Source: Bathymodiolus brooksi
Lineage: Eukaryota > Mollusca > Bivalvia > Mytilida > Modiolidae
Assembly (NCBI GenBank): GCA_963680875.1
Contig: OY804590.1
Location: forward strand, 21,390,640 to 21,454,639
Length of the DNA: 64,000 nt
Reading direction: 5' to 3'
Shown here piece after piece: positions 27,001 through 36,000 of the stretch. The notes beneath the pieces were generated by a model. The model did not search any database. It saw only the letters and a program-made list of their open reading frames with translations, and was not told the origin of the DNA. Numbering within the stretch: the first letter of the stretch is position 1; the number at the start of each line of letters is the position of its first letter. Position numbers and translations under genes: made by a program.

Positions 27001-30000
27001 CGTTCTACTGACTGATAATTTTCAGTATCAGAGTCAGTTCTATAGGAGGAGCTAAGATACTGTGATAATCTTTGTAAAGATCTTAACAGCTGACGTTATT
27101 GATCTTAATGGTAACATCATAATGTGTTTGACGTTCTACTGACTGATAATTTTCTGTATCACAGCCAGTTCTATAGGAGGAACTAAGATACTGTGATAAT
27201 GTTTGTAAAGATCTTAACAGCTGATGTTATTAATCTTATTGGTAACATCATAATGTGTTTGACGTTCTACTGACTGATAATTTTCAGTATCACAGCCAGT
27301 TCTATAGGAGGAGCTAAGATACTGTGATAATCTTTGTAAAGATCTTAACAGCTGACGTTATTGATCTTAATGGTAACATCATAATGTGTTTGACGTTCTA
27401 CTGACTGATAATTTTCAGTATCACAGCCAGTTCTATAGGAGGAGCTAAGATACTGTGATAATCTTTGTAAAGATCTTAACAGCTGACGTTATTGATCTTA
27501 ATGGTAACATCATAATGTGTTTGACGTTCTACTGACTGATAATTTTCAGTATCACAGCCAGTTCTATAGGAGGAACTAAGATACTGTGATAATGTTTGTA
27601 AAGATCTTAACAGCTGATGTTATTAATCTTATTGGTAACATCATAATGTGTTTGACGTTCTACTGACTGATAATTTTCAGTATCAGAGTCAGTTCTATAG
27701 GAGGAGTTAAGATACTGTGATAATGTTTGTAAAGATCTTAACAGCTGACGTTATTAATCTTAATGGTAACATCATAATGTGTTTGACGTTCTACTGACTG
27801 ATAATTTTCAGTATCAGAGTCAGTTCTATAGGAGGAGCTAAGATACTGTGATAATCTTTGTAAAGATCTTAACAGCTGACGTTATTGATCTTAATGGTAA
27901 CATCATAATGTGTTTGACGTTCTACTGACTGATAATTTTCAGTATCACAGCCAGTTCTATAGGAGGAACTAAGATACTGTGATAATGTTTGTAAAGATCT
28001 TAACAGTTGATGTTATTAATCTTATTGGTAACATCATAATGTGTTTGACGTTCTACTGACTGATAATTTTCAGTATCACAGCCAGTTCTATAGGAGGAGC
28101 TAAGATACTGTGATAATCTTTGTAAAGATCTTAACAGCTGACGTTATTGATCTTAATGGTAACATCATAATGTGTTTGACGTTCTACTGACTGATAATTT
28201 TCAGTATCACAGCCAGTTCTATAGGAGGAACTAAGATACTGTGATAATGTTTGTAAAGATCTTAACAGCTGATGTTATTAATCTTATTGGTAACATCATA
28301 ATGTGTTTGACGTTCTACTGACTGATAATTTTCAGTATCAGAGTCAGTTCTATAGGAGGAACTAAGATACTGTGATAATGTTTGTAAAGATCTTAACAGC
28401 TGACGTTATTGATCTTAATGGTAACATCATAATGTGTTTGACGTTCTACTGACTGATAATTTTCAGTATCAGAGTCAGTTCTATAGGAGGAGTTAAGATA
28501 CTGTGATAATGTTTGTAAAGATCTTAACAGCTGACGTTATTAATCTTAATGGTAACATCATAATGTGTTTGACGTTCTACTGACTGATAATTTTCAGTAT
28601 CAGAGTCAGTTCTATAGGAGGAGTTAAGATACTGTGATAATGTTTGTAAAGATCTTAACAGCTGACGTTATTAATCTTAATGGTAACATCATAATGTGTT
28701 TGACGTTCTACTGACTGATAATTTTCAGTATCACAGCCAGTTCTATAGGAGGAACTAAGATACTGTGATAATGTTTGTAAAGATCTTAACAGCTGATGTT
28801 ATTAATCTTATTGGTAACATCATAATGTGTTTGACGTTCTACTGACTGATAATTTTCAGTATCAGAGTCAGTTCTATAGAAGGAGTTAAGATACTGTGAT
28901 AATGTTTGTAAAGATCTTAACAGCTGACATTATTGATCTTATTAGTAACATCATAATGTGTTTGACGTTCTACTGACTGATAATTTTCAGTATCAGTCAG
29001 TTCTATAGGAGGAGTTAAGATACTGTGATAATGTTTGTAAAGATCTTAACAGCTGATGTTATTAATCTTATTGGTAACATCATAATGTGTTTGACGTTCT
29101 ACTGACTGATAATTTTCAGAATCAGAGTCAGTTCTATAGGAGGAGTTAAGATACTGTGATAATGTTTGTAAAGATCTTAACAGCTGACGTTATTAATCTT
29201 ATTGGTAACATCATAATGTGTTTGACGTTCTACTGACTGATAATTTTCAGTATCAGAGTCAGTTCTATAAGAGGAACTAAGATACTGTGATAATGTTTGT
29301 AAAAAAAAGATCTTAACAGCTGACGTTATTAATCTTATTGGCAACATCATAATGTGTTTGACGTTCTACTGACTGATAATTTTCAGTATCGCAGTCAGTT
29401 CTATAGGAGGAGTTAAGATACTGTGATAATGTTTGTAAAGATCTTAACAGCTGACATTATTGATCTTATTGGTAACATCATAATGTGTTTGACGTTCTAC
29501 TGACTGATAATTTTCAGTATCACAGCCAGTTCTATAGGAGGAACTAAGATACTGTGATAATGTTTGTAAAGATCTTAACAGCTGACGTTATTAATCTTAT
29601 TGGTAACATCATAATGTGTTTGACGTTCTACTGACTGATAATTTTCAGTATCAGAGTCAGTTCTATAGGAGGAACTAAGATACTGTGATAATGTTTGTAA
29701 AGATCTTAACAGCTGACGTTATTAATCTTATTGGTAACATCATAATGTGTTTGACGTTCTACTGACTGATAATTTTCAGAATCAGAGTCAGTTCTATAGG
29801 AGGAGTTAAGATACTGTGATAATGTTTGTAAAGATCTTAACAGCTGACATTATTGATCTTAATGGTAACATCATAATGTGTTTGACGTTCTACTGACTGA
29901 TAATTTTCAGTATCACAGCCAGTTCTATAGGAGGAACTAAGATACTGTGATAATGTTTGTAAAGATCTTAACAGCTGACGTTATTAATCTTATTAGTAAC

Positions 30001-33000
30001 ATCATAATGTGTTTGACGTTCTACTGACTGATAATTTTCAGTATCAGAGTCAGTTCTATAAGAGGAACTAAGATACTGTGATAATGTTTGTAAAAAAAAA
30101 GATCTTAACAGCTGACGTTATTAATCTTATTGGCAACATCATAATGTGTTTGACGTTCTACTGACTGATAATTTTCAGTATCGCAGTCAGTTCTATAGGA
30201 GGAGTTAAGATACTGTGATAATGTTTGTAAAGATCTTAACAGCTGACATTATTGATCTTATTGGTAACATCATAATGTGTTTGACGTTCTACTGACTGAT
30301 AATTTTCAGTATCACAGCCAGTTCTATAGGAGGAGTTAAGATACTGTGATAATGTTTGTAAAGATCTTAACAGCTGACATTATTGATCTTATTGGTAACA
30401 TCATAATGTGTTTGACGTTCTACTGACTGATAATTTTCAGTATCAGAGTCAGTTCTATAGGAGGAACTAAGATACTGTGATAATGTTTGTAAAGATCTTA
30501 ACAGCTGATGTTATTGATCTTAATGGTAACATCATAATGTGTTTGACGTTCTACTGACTGATAATTTTCAGTATCACAGCCAGTTCTATAGGAGGAACTA
30601 AGATACTGTGATAATGTTTGTAAAGATCTTAACAGCTGACGTTATTAATCTTATTAGTAACATCATAATGTGTTTGACGTTCTACTGACTGATAATTTTC
30701 AGAATCAGAGTCAGTTTGTTGTTACTGACAATAATACTCTGTGAGATCAAAGGAAAAATGTCTTAATTACCATCATCTTACCTCTGCTTCTTCAGGAAAC
30801 AATTCAGAAAATATTTTATCTTTCAAGTTAAATTGTCCACTCTGTGCAGCCAACTGTCGTTTCTAACAGAAACAAAAAAAAAGAATGAAACGATATTTAC
30901 ATTGCAATATATAAATTGTAGGCAGTTTGTTTTTATTACTGAATATGATTTGATAACACCCTATAAATCATTTCATAGTCTTCCACTTGTTGAAGTTGGT
31001 CAGTATTTTGTAGAAGTACTATGATGAAACTTAGGTTGCTTTCCACTGTATCAGGTTAAGTATGTAAAATATTGGGGTTTTTTTTTCACTGATTCCAGCC
31101 TTTGAATCTGGGAAACATATGGTAGCAATTCCTGGAAACAAAACTGTACCTGATCCTGGATGCAAATGATACCAGATGCCGGTTTGACGTTAAGAGTGTC
31201 AAACCCTATTTTCAAAAATATTTCAGTTACACCCAGGAGGTCAGTTTTATTGGTGGAGGAAACTGGAGTACTTAGAGAAAACCACTGAGCCGCTGCAGTT
31301 CACTAACAAATTTTATCAGATTCAAACCACATAATAAAAAACAGCCATATATATTGTATACTTACGGTATAATCTGATGTTTCTATACTCCCTAATGTAG
31401 CACTCTTTTCTAACTGTTAAAATAAACAATAAATATTTAATCAAAACTTCACACTGAAAAAAATCTTTTATGATAATAAATGTTCAAGGGGAAAAAAATT
31501 ACTAACTTGTATTAAATCATATTGCACACGATTGTTAATTAATGAAGACACAGAAATTAACAGTTTAATTCCCATTTATTGCGGGGGAAAAAACAAAGAA
31601 TATTAATCATGCCAATTTCTTCTTCTATGGGAGAAATAAAATAATTTCAAGTTTATAAATTAAAAGCTGAGCCTTGGTAAATCACTACCTATATGTGTAT
31701 TAAAGCATTTAATTAATTTTCAGGAGTGTTTAACTTTAGCTTACTTATGGAATCAATCAATCAACATGTAAGAGTGATTGATTCAGTGACTGTTGTTTAA
31801 TGCCAACTCTGCAATATTTCAGCTATATCATGGCAAAAACAAGTTAATTTCCAATGAGATGATGATGTGGTCCGCTTTGTACTAGACCAACCACTTAATT
31901 GGATTTATATAGTGCAAGCTCACTGAAACAACAGTCTGCAGATAGACATCAGAAACATTATCTTGATTCTGAGCAACCCGTCTTTGCTCTTTCTCCTTAT
32001 TGTGCATGCTTAGCGGAGAAGATTTCACTGGGTTCGAACCCACGATCTACAGCACTTGAGGCGAGCACACTTAACCATTACACCACCAGAACCCACGATC
32101 TACAGCACATGAGGCAAGCACACTAACCATTACACCACCAGAACCCACGATCTACAGCACATGAGGCGAGCACACTAACCATTACACCACCAGAACCCAC
32201 GATCTACAGCACTTGAGGCGAGCACACTAACCATTACACCACCAGAACCCACGACCTACAGCACATGAGGTGAGCACACTAACCATTACACCACCAGAAC
32301 CCACGATCTACAGCACATGAGGCGAGCACACTAACCATTACACCACCAGAACCCACGATCTACAGCACATGAGGCGAGCACACTAACCATTACACCACCA
32401 GAACCCACGATCTACAGCACATGAGGCAAGCACACTAACCATTACACCACCAGAACCCACGATCTACAGCACATGAGGCGAGCACACTAACCATTACACC
32501 ACCAGAACCCACGATCTACAGCACATGAGGCGAGCACACTAACCATTACACCACCAGAACCCACGATCTACAACACATGAGGCGAGCACACTAACCATTA
32601 CACCACCAGAACCCACGATCAACAGCACATGAGGCGAGCACACTAACCATTACACCACCAGAACCCACGATCTACAGCACATGAGGCGAGCACACTAACC
32701 ATTACACCACCAGAACCCACGATCTACAGCACTTGAGGCGAGCACACTAACCATTACACCACCAGAACCCACGATCTACAGCACTTGAGGCGAGCACACT
32801 AACCATTATACCACCAGAACCCACGATCTACAGCACATGAGGCGAGCACACTAACCTGTGTCGCTCACCTTATATCATAAGATATTCATAAAAAAATGTT
32901 CAAATTTTAATAAAAAGTACCACCTGTAAATGGTGAAGTACTGGTACTGTACACTTGAAAAATATTGAAAGCTCTGGTACTGCTGTAAATTTTAAACGAC

Positions 33001-36000
33001 AATTGTTGGGGTTGAGACTTTTGATGAAATGAAATTTCACAATCACCTACCAGTATTGGTTAAGAATAACGAACCTTTGGTAAAATGGCAGAGGAAGTTA
33101 CACTTAAATACTAAATGAAAACAACTAGTGCTTTGAGGTTAAGGTTTATGTTTATGGTGTTTAATGCCACTTTCAACAATATATCAGTTATATCGTGGCA
33201 GTCAGTTTTATTGGTGGAGGAAATCAGAGTACCCAGAGAAAACCACTGACCTGTCGCAAGACACAGACAAACTTTATCACATAATGTGCGATTTGAAGTC
33301 ACAACGTTAGTGGTGATAGGTACTGATTGCATAGTTAGTTGTAACTCCAACTACCATACGATCGCGACCACCACTGCCTCTCTAGTGTTTAGAGACATAA
33401 TTACACTTTCAGCTATCAGTGTTGACAAAGAATAACAAACATTTGGTTGAACAGTTGGTTGGTTGTACCTACCATGAAACTTAATAAAGCAGTCAGTATG
33501 GTAGAGACAGACCATGCTGGATTCCATGTATCTGGATGAAAGTCACTAATAGACAAACACAGCCTGAAAAAAACCCACAAAATAAATTACATCATCAATA
33601 ATTTATACATATGTATACAACAGCACATGTGTCCATCCCCCTTCTGCCACAAAACTGAAAATTTAATAAAAAAAATAAATACATAAATTCTGCCTATGTG
33701 AGTTGCTTTTGAGGTACAGTATTGGATATATGTATTGTGATTGACATTATATATCTAGTGTGTCAAACTGAAATGTTACCCCTAAGAGAAAATCAGATCA
33801 TACAAGCTGTTCATTCTGTTGATATTTGTGGAATTGATGACATCACAGTTTAAATTTTCTTTTCATAATCATAGAGAAATTTAATAGTTTTTATCTGGAT
33901 AAAATATTGCTAATAATTTGCATTGAAAAACAGTGGAGCACCAGACACACTGATTGTTTGAGCAGTATTTGCGTGAGCAGTATGTCAGCTTTATTCATGA
34001 CTAGAACAAGTTTATCTACAATACAATGGGCCACAAATGACCACTTGCCATCATCTCACAAGAAAAGTCACAGGAGGGAGAAAAATAGAGATTTTTCCAT
34101 TTTTTAAACATATATGTACCGGTATATGTATATTAAACTAAATTACCTTGTATTACACTTAAATCTACCATTTGGAGTAATCATATAGATACTAGGAGGT
34201 TTGAATGGAAATTCTCTAGGAAGCATCAGCTTGCCATGGTAGATACCACCTGTTAATTATAGAAGTATATATATGGTCATTCTTATTGCAAATTCAAAAT
34301 CATCTTCTTATGTCTGTTAAACATTGTTAAATAAACTAGAGGCTCAGCTAGAGGCTAAGTGGGCTGAGCCTGTGTCGCTCACCTTTCATTCTGCTTTGAG
34401 GAAACTTAATACAGAACCTTCCATACATGTAGATGCTTCCTACCAAGATTCGGTTCAAATGCCCAAACAGTTTCAAAGGAGAAGATGTTTTAGAAATCGA
34501 CCAATCAGAAACAAGAATTGCATGTGGTGGCCATGCTTGCTAACTGATCGGGACGAAATGAGCAATCTTCATAGAGAACATTCCATAGACGCTTCCTACC
34601 AAGTTTTGGTGGTAGCCATGTTTGCTAACCGATCGGGATGAAATGAGCAATCTTCATAGAGGACATTCCATTGATGATTCCTACCAAGTTTCGGTGGTAG
34701 CCATGTTTGTTAACCGATCGGGATGAAATGAGCAATCTTCATAGAGGACATTCCATTGATGATTCCTACCAAGTTTCGGTGGTAGCCATGTTTGTTAACC
34801 GATCGGGATGAAATGAGCAATCTTCATAGAGGACATTCCATATATGCTTCCTACCAAGTTTCGGTTCATTAGTTAATTTCTAAGGGAGATAATGGCAAGA
34901 GTTATCTTTCTTTCTTTTAACAGTTTAGGCAAGAGTTATCCTTCTTTTAACAGAGGAGAAGATTTTTTAGAAATCAACCAATCAGAAACAAGAATTGCCT
35001 GTGGTGGCCATGTTTGTTAACTGATCGGGACAAAATGAGCAATCTTTATAGAGGACCTTCCATAGATGCTTCCTACCAAGTTTCGGTTCATTTGGCCAAG
35101 CGGTTTCAGAGGAGAAGATTTTTTTTTAATCGGCCACTCAGAAACAAGAATTGCCTGTAGTGGCCATGTTTGTTAATGGATCGGGACAAAATGTGCAATC
35201 TTTAGAGAGGACCTTCTATAGATCCTTCCTACCAAGTTTCAGTTCATTTGGCTGAGGGGTTTCAGAGGAGAAGATTAAAATGTGAAAAGTTAACGGACGA
35301 CAGACGACGGACGCCAAGTGATGGCAAAAGCTCACATTGCATTTGGCAAGGTGAGCTAAAAAGCAGTCTGTGCCAAAAACACTTTGACAAACTAGCCCGA
35401 ACAGCATTTAAGTAGAATTTTTTTTAATTGATTAAGCAAATTTTATGCAATTTTTACTAGCCTGAACCAATTTTTACTAGACTGGGGCTTAGGGCTAGTG
35501 GCACAGACTGTAAAAGCATGATGGGTAAATAAGATTCTATTCGTAAATATCACAATTTGCAAATTATTGAGTTAGTCCAAGGTGACCTTAGCCAATTTCA
35601 GCTATTCTATTTGCCTCCCAAAGACTTTTTAATTATTTGGCTTTCTGATCTTTTGACTTTGAGGGTACCTGATGAAGGTTATTCCAGAAAACTCATCGTG
35701 CTGAATAAATTTGATATCTATGTTTTTATTAGGATTATTCATGCTTATAATCACTGTCAGCAATTTATCAGTTATACTGTGACTTCCAGGCTTAATTGAG
35801 GGATCAAAAATCTGGAGAGCTATAACAAACTGTCTACTGAAACACCTCTAAAGAAGTGTTTTTAGATCTCCCCTGCAGCAAGTGAGGAGATCTAATTTTA
35901 ATTAGATTGAATGAGAATGTAACTACATAATAACATTACCTTCATATGGTGAATTTTCTGGTCCAGTCACAATATAATGCCTACAAAAATAGAATTACCT

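Larger units (their letters stand above)
12446..30760 (+). repeat. 131-bp satellite within a dispersed element, about 139 units (UBE2J2 intron 6)
   Basis: Landmark GTTCTATAGG recurs every 131 bp from 12491 to 30583. The unit reads CAGTATC..., GTTCTATAGGAGGAGCTAAG, ATACTGTGATAATG, TTTGTAAAGATCTTAACAGC, TGACGTTATTGATCTTAATG, GTAACATCATAATGTG, TTTGACGTTCTACTGACTG, ATAATTTT. CAGTATC and GATACTG form a 7-bp inverted repeat about 30 bp apart; GATCTTAA is repeated directly within the unit. Diagnostic variants (GAGCT/GAACT/GAGTT, TTGATC/TTAATC, AATGG/ATTGG, ATGTTT/ATCTTT) define sub-blocks. The left head (GAAGGTCGAGACAAGACATT) and right tail (TACTGACAATAATACTC) match the single-copy element at 10.7-10.97 kb. 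There is no open frame through the array. Confidence 0.97.

Noticed and set aside
12446..30760. CRISPR-like array
   Set aside because: Units are contiguous, with no unique spacers, in an animal intron.
12446..30760. Repeated TTTTCAG as 139 plus-strand splice acceptors
   Set aside because: The host gene is on the other strand, and no exons or donors accompany them on plus.
32036..32856. Cluster of true tRNA genes
   Set aside because: Units are 52 bp, lack acceptor stems, and all but the first have a truncated B box.
34324..34641. 105-residue open frame in UBE2J2 intron 2
   Set aside because: It lies wholly in a dispersed repeat with an 85-bp tandem segment and shows no protein similarity.
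35557..35799. 80-residue open frame in UBE2J2 intron 2
   Set aside because: Its translation vaguely recalls repeat-derived sequences, but nothing supports a gene; left unannotated.
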